From an uncultured Blautia sp. (GTDB taxonomy: Bacteria; Bacillota; Clostridia; Lachnospirales; Lachnospiraceae), in assembly GCA_902476765.1 (NCBI GenBank), contig CABSEJ010000040.1, positions 1-20,912 on the forward strand: a DNA stretch of 20,912 bases, in the 5' to 3' direction. Shown in pieces: positions 6,833-15,093 of the stretch. The notes beneath the pieces are model-generated. The model had not been told where the DNA came from, searched no databases, and saw nothing but the letters and a program-made list of their open reading frames with translations. The translations under genes and the position numbers were made by a program. Position 1 is the first letter of the stretch; each line of letters starts with the position of its first letter.

Positions 6833-8530
6833 TTACTCTGCGGAAGTTGCGTCTGTAAAGTCAAATTCCTGGAAACCAGTACGTGTCATACCCTCTACTT
6901 TATCAGATACAGCATATGTGCAAGCGCTGTAGTAGATTGGATAGATGGCAGCGTCTGTCTTGGTAACGATTGTCTCTGCCTCGAACAGCATTTCCTGACG
7001 AGCCACAACGTCTGCCTCTGTCATAGCACTGGCAACCAGTTCGTCATACTTAGCATTGCTGTACTTACCATAGTTGTTTCCGTTTGTTGTGGTAAACATA
7101 TCCAGGAAGGTCATTGGGTCATTGTAATCCGGTGACCAGCCTGCGTATACCATATCAAAGTCGCCGCTGTCCATGGAAGCCAGACGGGATTTGAAAGGCT
7201 GAGGTGTGATTTCCACATCAATTCCCAATACAGTCTTCCACTGCTCCTGGAAGAACTGAGCATTCTTCTGAGCATTATCTGTGTCATCACAAAGGAATGT
7301 GAGTTTTAACTCCTCTGCAGTCAGTCCTGTCTCCTGCAGTCCCTTCTCCAGAGCTGCTTTTGCTGCATCTGCATCATATCCTACAATGTCGCCTACAGCA
7401 TCACGGTATTTCTCACCGTTAGCACCTGCAATGCTGGTTGGTACTAAACCTGTTGCAGGTACGGAACCGTCTTTTAAGATATTCTCGCACAGACTCTGAG
7501 AGTCGATGGCCATACCAAGTGCCAGACGAATGTTTGCATTGTCCAGGCCCTTGTCTGTTTTCTGTGTGTTGAACTGGATATACCAGTTTCCATTGTCCAC
7601 ATAGCTCTCTGTATGGATTCCCAACTGCTCAGCCTGAGCCATCTGGTCTCCGGACAGGTTGATACAATCAATTTCGCCGCTCTGGAAAGCATTCATACGG
7701 GCATTGGAATCATTCAGCATTGTGTACTTAACAGTTCCCACTGCACATCTGCCTGAATCATAGAAATCAGGATTCTTTGTCAGAGTAATGTGGTCATTGT
7801 GTACCCACTCAGAAATGGTGTATGCACCGTTAGTTACAATCTTATCTGCATCATCGCCGTAAACGTCAGCACCGATTTCCTCGTATGCTTTCTGGTTCAT
7901 CGGATAGTAAGAAGCAAAAGAGAATAAATGCTTAGCATATGGAATAGGATTCTCGAACTTAACCTCAAGAGTATAGTCGTCAATAGCTTTTACACCTAAC
8001 TCAGAGGGGTCCATGGTTCCTTCGTAAACTTCATTACCGTTTACCAGGTTGTCATATACGATAAACGCATAAGAAGAAGCAGCTTCCTTACTGCAGATTG
8101 TCTGGTAAGAGAACACGAAGTCATTTGCTGTAACAGGCTCTCCGTTGCTCCACTTAGCATCCTGACGAATCTTCATGGTATAAGTGCAGCCGTCCTCGCT
8201 TACTTCAGTGCTTTCTGCCAAATCCTCTACCGGCTGGTCGTTCTCGTCCAGTCTGTAAAGTCCGGAAATAACCATACGCAGAATGTCGCCGGAAGCAACG
8301 TCTGTGGTCAGAATACTGTTTAATTCAGGCGGTTCTGCCCTCAGGTCTACGGTGTACATGTCCTCGTCTGAGGTACCCGGAAATTTGCCGCTTGCTGTTT
8401 CTGTTCCATCAGAAGAACCTTCAGTTTTTGTGGTATCTGCCCCGCTGTCATTGCTGCTTCCGCCGCATGCACCCAAAGACAGAACCATTGCGCTGGCTAA
8501 GGCCATCGCTAAGATTTTCTTCATTTTCAT
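6833..8530 (-). CDS. oppA: Oligopeptide-binding lipoprotein OppA (SBP family 5)
   Basis: A 565-aa extracellular substrate-binding protein that captures peptides for the OppBCDF importer. Residues 1-21 form a lipoprotein signal (MKMKKILAMA..., lipobox LGAC with C22 as lipidated cysteine), followed by a Ser/Gly/Asp/Thr-rich tether (23-50). The body has family-5 features: AEPPELNSILTTD, then DAKWSNGEPVTANDFVFSYQ, NPDFYDSGR, a central WYIQFNTQK segment and GWSPDYNDPMTFLDMF. The start at 8530 has GGGAGG 9 nt upstream; M3 is a possible alternative. It is the first gene of the operon and lies behind a consensus promoter. Peptide specificity cannot be read from sequence alone. Confidence 0.93.
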   Translation of the reverse strand: MKMKKILAMALASAMVLSLGACGGSSNDSGADTTKTEGSSDGTETASGKFPGTSDEDMYTVDLRAEPPELNSILTTDVASGDILRMVISGLYRLDENDQPVEDLAESTEVSEDGCTYTMKIRQDAKWSNGEPVTANDFVFSYQTICSKEAASSYAFIVYDNLVNGNEVYEGTMDPSELGVKAIDDYTLEVKFENPIPYAKHLFSFASYYPMNQKAYEEIGADVYGDDADKIVTNGAYTISEWVHNDHITLTKNPDFYDSGRCAVGTVKYTMLNDSNARMNAFQSGEIDCINLSGDQMAQAEQLGIHTESYVDNGNWYIQFNTQKTDKGLDNANIRLALGMAIDSQSLCENILKDGSVPATGLVPTSIAGANGEKYRDAVGDIVGYDADAAKAALEKGLQETGLTAEELKLTFLCDDTDNAQKNAQFFQEQWKTVLGIDVEITPQPFKSRLASMDSGDFDMVYAGWSPDYNDPMTFLDMFTTTNGNNYGKYSNAKYDELVASAMTEADVVARQEMLFEAETIVTKTDAAIYPIYYSACTYAVSDKVEGMTRTGFQEFDFTDATSAE

Positions 8531-8557
8531 CTTTGATTTCCTCCCTTTCTGATGTCA

Positions 8558-8602
8558 GGCAGGCCCGGAGACCATCTTTCTTTTTCTTGTCTCTCTGCTG
8601 CC
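8558..8602 (-). promoter_or_regulatory. Imperfect hairpin in the oppA leader
   Basis: On the transcript, GGCAG pairs with CTGCC (outer arms 8598-8602 and 8558-8562) and GAGAC with GTCTC (inner arms 8589-8593 and 8568-8572). It lies in the roughly 119-nt leader, upstream of the ribosome binding site. It does not match any riboswitch or T-box I know. Confidence 0.3.
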
Positions 8603-8655
8603 GATAGAAAACTCAACCATACAAGTCCGATTTAACTGATTGAGCAATCCCTTTT

Positions 8656-8683
8656 ATTATAATAAAATCTGAATTTTTGTCAA
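8656..8683 (-). promoter_or_regulatory. Sigma-A promoter of the opp operon
   Basis: TTGACA (8683-8678) and TATAAT (8661-8656) are both exact consensus boxes with a 16-nt spacer. Transcription should start near 8649, leaving a leader of about 119 nt before oppA. A second TTGACA lies 13 nt upstream (8696-8691) without a matching -10 box. Consensus boxes suggest strong expression unless repressed. Confidence 0.85.
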
Positions 8684-8754
8684 CCATTTCTGTCAAAATT
8701 ATTGTTTTTGTGTATTTTACCCAAGGACATTTATCCTCATTTGGCAACACTCTG

Positions 8755-10428
8755 TCACACTTCCTTTTCCAGATTTTCCACAATTTCACCAATAACACCA
8801 TTTTCGAAAGGAGTCTTTAAACCAGCCTCTTTCAGAAGCTGGGTATGAAATTTAGAACCAGCCATCCTGCACAGCTTTAAGTAGCTTTCCCAGGCTTCCT
8901 TGTAATCCTTGTCCATCCAGGCTTTATACTCAAAGGCACAAAGCTGTGCAATCACATAATCAATATAATACAAGGGAAAACTGTATATATGATGCTGTTT
9001 CTGCCAAAAAGCTCCTTTTTCAAAGAATGGAAGCCCTGCATAATCCTGGTGGGGCTTATAAGCTTTTTCCAGTCGTTTCCACACCTCTTTACGCTCCTTT
9101 GGGCTCATTTCCGGCCTGTCATACACCTCATGCTGAAATTCATCCACCATACAGCCATAAGGCACAAACATTACAGCATCCTCCAGATGCATTTTGGTAT
9201 AATCCTTTGTGGTTTCCTCATCAAAAAACAATCCGTACCAGGGTTCTGTAAAAAACTCCATAGACATAGAATGAATTTCTGCTGTCTCCATTCCCAGGTC
9301 TGCATGTTCCCGGATGGGGTCCTGGGCTGACAGATAGCCCTGGAAGGCATGTCCGCACTCATGGGTCATAACATCCACATCTCCACTGGTTCCGTTGAAA
9401 TTAGCAAATATAAAAGGTGCCTTATAATCCGGCAGGTAAGTCATATATCCACCTACTGCTTTTGTCTTTCTGCCAAAGACATCCAGTAATTCGCCTTCCA
9501 TCATGAAATCAAAAAATTCCCTGGTCTCCACAGACAGCTCCTCATACATTTTCTGACCTGCAGCCAGGATTTCTTCCGGAGTTCCTTTTGGTGCAGGATT
9601 TCCCTTGAGGCTGTATATCTGCTCATCAGAAAAGCTCATATGGGTAAGTCCCAGCCTTTCTTTCCTTTTCTGGTATAAACTTTCTGCGAAGGGAACAAAT
9701 ACCTCTTTAACCTGTTTCCGTAAATTTTCCACCTCTTCCCTGCCGTAGCAGTTTCTTCCCATACGAAGATAGCCCAGAGGAACATATGTCTCAAAGCCCA
9801 GCTTTTTCGCCTGAAGCGTACGGTTTTTCACCAGCTTGTCATACAGCTCATCCAGCTTATCTTCAATAGAAAGAAAAAACTCATTCTGTTTTTCCCAGGC
9901 TTTTCTCCTGACCTGGGGCTCTCTATGCTTCAGATAAGGTGTCAGCAGAGAAAGATTCAGGATTTCTCCCTCCCACTCTATCTTTGCCCCTGCCAAAAGC
10001 TTCTCATACTCTGTCACAAGAGCGTTTTCCTCCTGCATAAGAGGAATGATTTCCGGTGATACAGCCCTCATAGCCATATCTATATTTTTAAAAGCCACAG
10101 GGCCGATTTTCTCCTCCAGTGTCTTCCGGAAAGGAGAATCCAGCAGCAGCTTCTGGTAGGCCACACATAAGTTAGAGTAAGCCGGCATCTGCTGGTCATA
10201 ATATTTCTGTTCTTCTTCGTAAAAAGAATCTGTGGTATCCATGGTATGGCGGATAGAACAGATAGTAGCCTGAGTAGCTACAGAATCATTAAGCTTATAA
10301 AACTTTTTGTGAATTTCAAACTGTTCCTCTCCATTCTCAGCGGTTTTCCATTCTTTCATCAGGCTATGAATCTCTGCTTCCACCTGCTTAAAGTCTATTC
10401 TCTTATAAGGCATATCCTTAAACTTCAT
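8755..10428 (-). CDS. pepF: M3-family oligoendopeptidase (PepF-like)
   Basis: A 557-aa cytoplasmic zinc metallopeptidase that should cleave imported or internally produced oligopeptides. The zinc motif HECGH (356-360) gives ligands H356 and H360 and catalytic E357. The second-helix motif ETAEIHSMSMEFF (381-393) supplies the third ligand, E384, as in M3 peptidases. The C-terminal HHIYSFPLYYIDYVIAQLCAFE segment (479-500) is the usual substrate-pocket signature of the PepF branch. The length is that of the shorter M3B group. AGGAGG lies 10 nt before the ATG. The gene stops 70 nt before the oppA -35 box with no visible terminator, so some transcripts may run on into the opp operon. The family is certain; the symbol pepF is by similarity of motif and length. 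Confidence 0.92.
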   Translation of the reverse strand: MKFKDMPYKRIDFKQVEAEIHSLMKEWKTAENGEEQFEIHKKFYKLNDSVATQATICSIRHTMDTTDSFYEEEQKYYDQQMPAYSNLCVAYQKLLLDSPFRKTLEEKIGPVAFKNIDMAMRAVSPEIIPLMQEENALVTEYEKLLAGAKIEWEGEILNLSLLTPYLKHREPQVRRKAWEKQNEFFLSIEDKLDELYDKLVKNRTLQAKKLGFETYVPLGYLRMGRNCYGREEVENLRKQVKEVFVPFAESLYQKRKERLGLTHMSFSDEQIYSLKGNPAPKGTPEEILAAGQKMYEELSVETREFFDFMMEGELLDVFGRKTKAVGGYMTYLPDYKAPFIFANFNGTSGDVDVMTHECGHAFQGYLSAQDPIREHADLGMETAEIHSMSMEFFTEPWYGLFFDEETTKDYTKMHLEDAVMFVPYGCMVDEFQHEVYDRPEMSPKERKEVWKRLEKAYKPHQDYAGLPFFEKGAFWQKQHHIYSFPLYYIDYVIAQLCAFEYKAWMDKDYKEAWESYLKLCRMAGSKFHTQLLKEAGLKTPFENGVIGEIVENLEKEV

Positions 10429-10515
10429 ATCTTGTTACCCTCCTGTTCTCCTGTTTTGTTCTTTCATCCTATCCTGCAGCTGTCTGTACACCTGAAAAGC
10501 ACATCCGTTATTTCA

Positions 10516-10986
10516 TCAATACAGATTTTTTACTTTAAAGTCTCTCTCTGCTTCTCTTCGCTGGTCCTTTTTGGCAATATCCTGGCGTTTGTCATAAAGC
10601 TTCTTACCTTTTGCCACTCCGATTTCCACCTTAACCAGACTTCCCTTAAAATAGACCTTCAAAGGAACCAGGGTGTAGCCTTTCTCCCGGATTTTTCCTT
10701 CTATTTTCCGAATCTCATAGGTATGGAGCAGCAGCTTCCGCACCCGCAGCGGGTCCTTATTAAAAATGTTTCCCTTTTCATAGGGGCTGATATGCATGCC
10801 CCAGATAAATACTTCTCCTTTTTCTATCTGGACAAAGGATTCCTTAATGCTGCAGCGTCCCATACGAAGGGATTTTACCTCTGTACCTGCAAGGGCAATG
10901 CCTGCTTCATAAGTATCTTCAATAAAATAGTCGTGGTAAGCCTTTTTATTATTGGCAATCAGTCGAATTCCTGATTCTTTGGCCAT
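10516..10986 (-). CDS. smpB: SsrA-binding protein SmpB
   Basis: A 156-aa RNA-binding protein that escorts tmRNA to stalled ribosomes. It shows the SmpB core: ANNKKAYHDYFIEDTYEAGIAL, then GTEVKSLRMGRCSIKESF, then RVRKLLLHTYEIRKIEGKIREKGYTLVPLKVYFK. The basic tail that probes the empty mRNA channel begins at KGKKLYDKRQDIAKKDQ. The start is supported by AGGAGGAGG. It begins 26 nt after the rnr stop, the conserved rnr-smpB order. Its RNA partner ssrA is in the same window, but on the opposite strand and over 10 kb away. Confidence 0.97.
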   Translation of the reverse strand: MAKESGIRLIANNKKAYHDYFIEDTYEAGIALAGTEVKSLRMGRCSIKESFVQIEKGEVFIWGMHISPYEKGNIFNKDPLRVRKLLLHTYEIRKIEGKIREKGYTLVPLKVYFKGSLVKVEIGVAKGKKLYDKRQDIAKKDQRREAERDFKVKNLY

Positions 10987-11012
10987 TTTTCCATCCTCCT
11001 CCTGCTTCTTGC

Positions 11013-13289
11013 TTAAGCCAGTTCAAAATCCACGGTTCTTGCCTCTGCAGAGGCCTGAGCCACCCGCACCTTCACCTTTTCTCCCATAGCAAAGGTTCTT
11101 TTGTTCTTTTCTCCTGTCAGCGCATACCGCTCTTCCTCATAAATATAATAATCGTCAGTCAGGTCGTTTACATGGACCAGCCCTTCTACAGTATTAGGAA
11201 GCTCCACATAGAAGCCCCACTGGGTTACACCGGAAATGACTCCTTCGAAGACCTCTCCCACATGCTGTTCCATAAACTCTGCCTTTTTCATCTTTACGGT
11301 TTCCCGCTCCACCTCCTCAGCTCTGCGTTCTGTAACGCTGGACTGGGACGCCACCTCATCCAAGATTTCCTCATAGTGTTTTCTCTTAGCTTCCGTCATC
11401 TTTCCCCGCAGGTTCTCTTTGATAATCCGGTGTATCTGTAAGTCTGGGTACCTGCGGATAGGGGATGTAAAATGGCAGTAATACCTGGCGGCCAGTCCGA
11501 AATGTCCCGAACAGTCTGTCGTATATTTGGCCTGCTTCATGGAGCGAAGGAAAAGTCTGGAGAAGAAAGGTTCAGACTCCCTGCCTTCCAACTCTTTGAG
11601 GATTTTCTGTATATCCTTTGGGCGGATTTCTTCCTGATTTTTCTTTACTTTTACCCCTTCTCTGTGTACCATAGCAAGAAGAGGCTCTATTTTCTCCATA
11701 TCCGGCGTATCATGAGTACGGTATACAAAGGGAATTCCTGCAAGGGCATATTCCTGGGCCACAGTTTCATTAGCTGCCAGCATAAAATCCTCGATTATAT
11801 CCGTAGCTACATTATGCTCATAAGGGTAGATATCTGTCACTTTTCCCTCTTCATCCAATATCAGCTTGCTTTCCGGAAAGTCAAAATCAATGGCCCCCCT
11901 CTTTTTTCTTCGTTTTCTGAGGAGATTGGACAATTCCTCCATCTGGAAAAACATAGGAATCAGCTCCCGGTATCTCTGGGCCAGCTCTTGGTCCTCCTTA
12001 AGAAGAAGCTTTTTCACCTCAGTATAACTCATACGTTCATTAACCCGGATAACGGTTTCTGCAATACCGTGAGATACCACTTTCCCTTTTTCATCAATAT
12101 CCATAAGACAGCTTAGAGCCAGCCTGTCCTCACCTGCATTCAGAGAACAAATACCGTTGGACAGCTTTTTAGGCAGCATAGGAATCACCCGGTCTGCCAG
12201 ATAAACGCTGGTACCACGCTTTAAGGCCTCTCTGTCAAGAGCGCTTTTATACTGGACATAATTACTTACATCCGCAATATGCACTCCCAGATGATAGAGA
12301 TTTCCTTCCTTGCTCAGGGAAACCGCATCATCCAAATCCTTAGCATCCTCTCCGTCAATAGTCACCATAGTTACATCCCGCAAATCCAGTCTGCCGTAAA
12401 AATCTCCCTCATTTAAGTTTTCCTTAATCCGCTCTGCCTGATTCATTACTTTTTCCGGAAATTCCATAGGCAGATTATAGCTTTTCGCCACGCAAAGCAC
12501 GTCCAGTCCCCTGTCTCCCGGTTTCCCCAGTATCTGGATAACTTTTCCCTCCGGGGATTTGTTTCCTCTGCCATAATCCTGGATCTTCACCAATACCTTA
12601 TCTTTGTCTGCGGCCCCCATTTCATTTCCCTTCTGGATAAAAATATCCCGGAGAAATCTCTGGTTATCCGGCACTACAAAACCAAAGCCTGGGGATTGCT
12701 CGTAGGTTCCTACCAGTTCCCGGGCTCCTCTCTCCACAATCCGCACCACACGGCCTTCCCATCGTTTTCCTTCTTTTTCTCTTTTTTTCAGCACTATCTC
12801 TACCAGGTCTCCATGGAGTGCTGTACCCACATCCTCCTGGGGAATATAAATATCCTCCAGCTCTTCCTGGGGAAGCTCCACAAACCCAAAACCCCTGGCA
12901 TGGCTGATAAAGGTTCCTGTCAGACAGGCTCCCTTCTTCCGTTTATCTTTTATCCCTTTCTCTGGAGCTTTTTTTTCTTTTTTTCCCTTTTTTTCCTTAC
13001 TCTCTTCTTCGGATTTATCTTTTTCCTGGCTGTTTTGTTTCCTTCTGTCTTTATTTTTTTTGTCCTCTGTATTTTTCTCTCTGACTGCTTCGTACTTACC
13101 TCTTTTATCAATGGTAATCTTTCCTTCCTCCAGAAGCATATCCAGAATCCGGTGCAGCTCCTCCCTTTTTCCGGAAGGAACCTGAAGCAGCACTGCCAGG
13201 TCTCTGGCCCGCATAGGCTGGTATTCCTTGCAGCACATCACGTCATAAAGCATTTTTTTCCGTTTCTTTATTTGTTGATTTTTCTTCAA
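11013..13289 (-). CDS. rnr: Ribonuclease R
   Basis: A 758-aa processive 3'-5' exoribonuclease of the RNB family, able to degrade structured RNA and, with tmRNA-SmpB, faulty mRNAs. Domains in order: a winged-helix-like N-terminus (about 12-70), an extremely charged Lys/Glu linker (about 70-119), two cold-shock RNA-binding domains (about 120-255), the RNB catalytic domain (about 295-640) and a C-terminal S1 domain (about 675-757). The catalytic Mg-binding set is IDGEDAKDLDDAV, with D312, D318, D320 and D321. The start codon is TTG, with AGGGAG 11 nt upstream. M13 at 13253 is a weaker alternative that would clip the N-terminal helix. It is followed closely by smpB. Confidence 0.95.
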   Translation of the reverse strand: MKKNQQIKKRKKMLYDVMCCKEYQPMRARDLAVLLQVPSGKREELHRILDMLLEEGKITIDKRGKYEAVREKNTEDKKNKDRRKQNSQEKDKSEEESKEKKGKKEKKAPEKGIKDKRKKGACLTGTFISHARGFGFVELPQEELEDIYIPQEDVGTALHGDLVEIVLKKREKEGKRWEGRVVRIVERGARELVGTYEQSPGFGFVVPDNQRFLRDIFIQKGNEMGAADKDKVLVKIQDYGRGNKSPEGKVIQILGKPGDRGLDVLCVAKSYNLPMEFPEKVMNQAERIKENLNEGDFYGRLDLRDVTMVTIDGEDAKDLDDAVSLSKEGNLYHLGVHIADVSNYVQYKSALDREALKRGTSVYLADRVIPMLPKKLSNGICSLNAGEDRLALSCLMDIDEKGKVVSHGIAETVIRVNERMSYTEVKKLLLKEDQELAQRYRELIPMFFQMEELSNLLRKRRKKRGAIDFDFPESKLILDEEGKVTDIYPYEHNVATDIIEDFMLAANETVAQEYALAGIPFVYRTHDTPDMEKIEPLLAMVHREGVKVKKNQEEIRPKDIQKILKELEGRESEPFFSRLFLRSMKQAKYTTDCSGHFGLAARYYCHFTSPIRRYPDLQIHRIIKENLRGKMTEAKRKHYEEILDEVASQSSVTERRAEEVERETVKMKKAEFMEQHVGEVFEGVISGVTQWGFYVELPNTVEGLVHVNDLTDDYYIYEEERYALTGEKNKRTFAMGEKVKVRVAQASAEARTVDFELA

Positions 13290-13348
13290 TTTATTTTATT
13301 CTCCCTTTCTCTGCCTGCCCGGGCTTGCAGCAGTTCAAAACCAAATAC

Positions 13349-13381
13349 AAAAATATGACACCCTTGCCATGCAAGAGTGCC
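13349..13381 (-). terminator. Terminator-like hairpin between secG and rnr
   Basis: On the - strand an 11-bp stem with two G-U pairs (arms 13371-13381 and 13357-13367) and an ATG loop is followed after three bases by TTTTT. It starts 6 nt after the secG stop. It may end the secG transcript or only attenuate it, since no clear rnr promoter follows. Confidence 0.65.
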
Positions 13382-13386
13382 ATACC

Positions 13387-13623
13387 TTAGAAATTCAGAT
13401 TCAATACCAGGGCTAATATAAAGAAAAGAACTGCCATAATTCTTGTGGCCTTCACCAGATTTCCCTCCATGGAACGCCCTTTATTCTTGCCCCAATAGGT
13501 CTCAGCCATACCGGCAATGCTTCCCAGTCCCTGGGATTTTCCTTCCTGCATCAGAATAATCACAGTAAGCCCTATACAATCAATAACGAATAAAACCGTT
13601 AAAACAATTCTCAATACTTCCAC
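13387..13623 (-). CDS. secG: Preprotein translocase subunit SecG
   Basis: A 78-aa membrane protein that assists the SecYE channel in protein export. There are two spans (about 2-25 and 58-77) separated by the conserved cytoplasmic loop QEGKSQGLGSIAG (26-38), the SecG signature. The start codon is GTG at 13623 with GGAGG upstream. It has its own promoter downstream of eno and leads to rnr, an order common in clostridia. Confidence 0.93.
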   Translation of the reverse strand: MEVLRIVLTVLFVIDCIGLTVIILMQEGKSQGLGSIAGMAETYWGKNKGRSMEGNLVKATRIMAVLFFILALVLNLNF

Positions 13624-13653
13624 AGTTACACCTCCTACCTGCTAAACACAGTA

Positions 13654-13682
13654 AGTTTAACACAGTGTAAGAAGGATTTCAA
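13654..13682 (-). promoter_or_regulatory. Candidate promoter of secG
   Basis: TTGAAA (13682-13677) and TAAACT (13659-13654) are separated by exactly 17 nt, with 5/6 and 4/6 matches to consensus. A direct repeat ACTGTGTT overlaps and follows the -10 box. The predicted start lies about 25 nt before the secG GTG. Confidence 0.6.
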
Positions 13683-13691
13683 CCGTTTTTC

Positions 13692-15014
13692 TTAATGTTT
13701 TTTCCAGGGGCTTTCATATATGGCATGTTTTCCCAGTCTGTCCTCAATAGCTAAAAGACGGTTGTACTTAGCCGTCCGCTCCCCTCTGCAGGGAGCTCCT
13801 GTCTTAATTTGCCCTGCTCCCATAGCAACCGCCAAATCTGCAATAAAGGTATCCTCACTCTCTCCGGAGCGGTGAGACACAACAGCGTTCCATCCTGCTC
13901 TTTGTGTCATGGATACTGCAGCCATAGCCTCTGTAAGGGTACCAATCTGATTTACTTTTATCAGTACCGCATTTCCGGCTCCCATATCTATGCCCTTCTG
14001 AATCCGCTTAACATTGGTAACAAACAAATCATCTCCCACAAGCTGCAGCCTATCACCCAGGCTTTTGCTCATGGTCTGCCAGCCTTCCCAATCCTCCTCG
14101 CAAAGGCCGTCCTCTATGGAGACAATGGGATATTTTTCCTGCAGCTGCCGGTAATATCCGGTCAACTCCTCTGCAGTGCGGATTATCTTTTCTCCTGCCA
14201 TGGAGGATTCTCCGGGAAAATAATAAGCCTTTTCTTCCTCCATATACAATTCGCTGGCTGCTGCGTCCATGGCAAAACATACATCTTTTCCCGGCTGGTA
14301 TCCGGCTTTCTCACAGGCCTGAGCCATAAGCTCCAATACCTCCCAGGCATCCTTAACATCCGGAGCAAAGCCGCCCTCATCCCCTACTGCAGTAGAAAGA
14401 TTCCTGTCTTTTAAAAGCTGCTTTAACTGATGATAAATTTCTGCACACATCCGCAGCCCTTCCCTGAAGCAGCAGGCTCCTGTAGGCATTATCATAAATT
14501 CCTGGAAGTCCACCGTATTATCCGCATGTCTTCCTCCGTTTAAAATATTCATCATAGGAACCGGCAGCCTGACAGCCTGACAACCTCCTAAATACTGATA
14601 CAGAGGAATTCTCAGAGCTTTGGCCGCCGCATCCGCCGCAGCCAGAGATACCCCCAGCATAGCATTGGCACCGATATGCTCCTTATTTTCCGTACCGTCT
14701 GCTTCCAGCAGCAGATGGTCAATGTGAGGCATATCCAGAACATTCTCTCCCAGCACCGCATCGGCCAGCTTGGTGTTTATATTATTTACAGCCTTCTGTA
14801 CTCCCTGTCCGTTGTAGCGCTTTTCCCTGTCTCTCAGCTCCAGGGCTTCAAATTTTCCGGTGGAAGCTCCGGACGGCACAATAGCTCTTCCGGTATAGCC
14901 GTCTCTTCCCACCACTCCTTCTCCTACCGTAACCTCTGTCTCTATTGTAGGATTTCCTCTGGAATCCAGCACTTCTCTGGCGTAAATTTTCCTAATGGGC
15001 ATATAACGATACAT
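13692..15014 (-). CDS. eno: Enolase (phosphopyruvate hydratase)
   Basis: A 440-aa glycolytic enzyme converting 2-phosphoglycerate to phosphoenolpyruvate; enolases also occur on cell surfaces and in RNA-decay complexes. Numbered from the chosen start: AREVLDSRGNPT near 12-23, catalytic E213 in DEGGFAPD, metal ligands D250 and E301 (SIEDGL) plus the GDDLFVTN motif, catalytic K353 in KVNQIGTL, and the SHRSGESEDT loop near 380. The frame is open 9 codons further, but the ATG at 15014 is preferred: AGGAGG lies 7 nt before it, whereas an earlier ATG (15020) would be 1 nt from that site. It follows the surface adhesin gene by only 79 nt without an obvious terminator. Confidence 0.96.
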   Translation of the reverse strand: MYRYMPIRKIYAREVLDSRGNPTIETEVTVGEGVVGRDGYTGRAIVPSGASTGKFEALELRDREKRYNGQGVQKAVNNINTKLADAVLGENVLDMPHIDHLLLEADGTENKEHIGANAMLGVSLAAADAAAKALRIPLYQYLGGCQAVRLPVPMMNILNGGRHADNTVDFQEFMIMPTGACCFREGLRMCAEIYHQLKQLLKDRNLSTAVGDEGGFAPDVKDAWEVLELMAQACEKAGYQPGKDVCFAMDAAASELYMEEEKAYYFPGESSMAGEKIIRTAEELTGYYRQLQEKYPIVSIEDGLCEEDWEGWQTMSKSLGDRLQLVGDDLFVTNVKRIQKGIDMGAGNAVLIKVNQIGTLTEAMAAVSMTQRAGWNAVVSHRSGESEDTFIADLAVAMGAGQIKTGAPCRGERTAKYNRLLAIEDRLGKHAIYESPWKKH

Positions 15015-15093
15015 AATCATACCTCCTGCTATATCAGTCAAGTCTCAAAGCAGAGGACCATGGCTGCCGGCAGACCAATAAGGCCATGCTTTT

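Noticed and set aside
8531..8650. Riboswitch or T-box in the oppA leader
   Set aside because: No known conserved core (such as a T-box TGGNACCGCG motif) is present; only an imperfect hairpin.
10246..10974. 242-aa open frame opposite smpB and pepF
   Set aside because: Antisense to two well-supported genes and without recognisable domains.
12696..13358. 220-aa hydrophobic-looking frame opposite rnr
   Set aside because: The Phe/Leu runs are the reverse reading of the Lys/Glu-rich RNase R linker, not membrane spans.
15015..15041. Longer enolase N-terminus
   Set aside because: It would place the AGGAGG site inside the coding region; the family N-terminus begins just after the ATG at 15014.
15059..15088. 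Terminator between the adhesin gene and eno
   Set aside because: The stem is only 6 bp with a long loop, and no T-run follows on the - strand.
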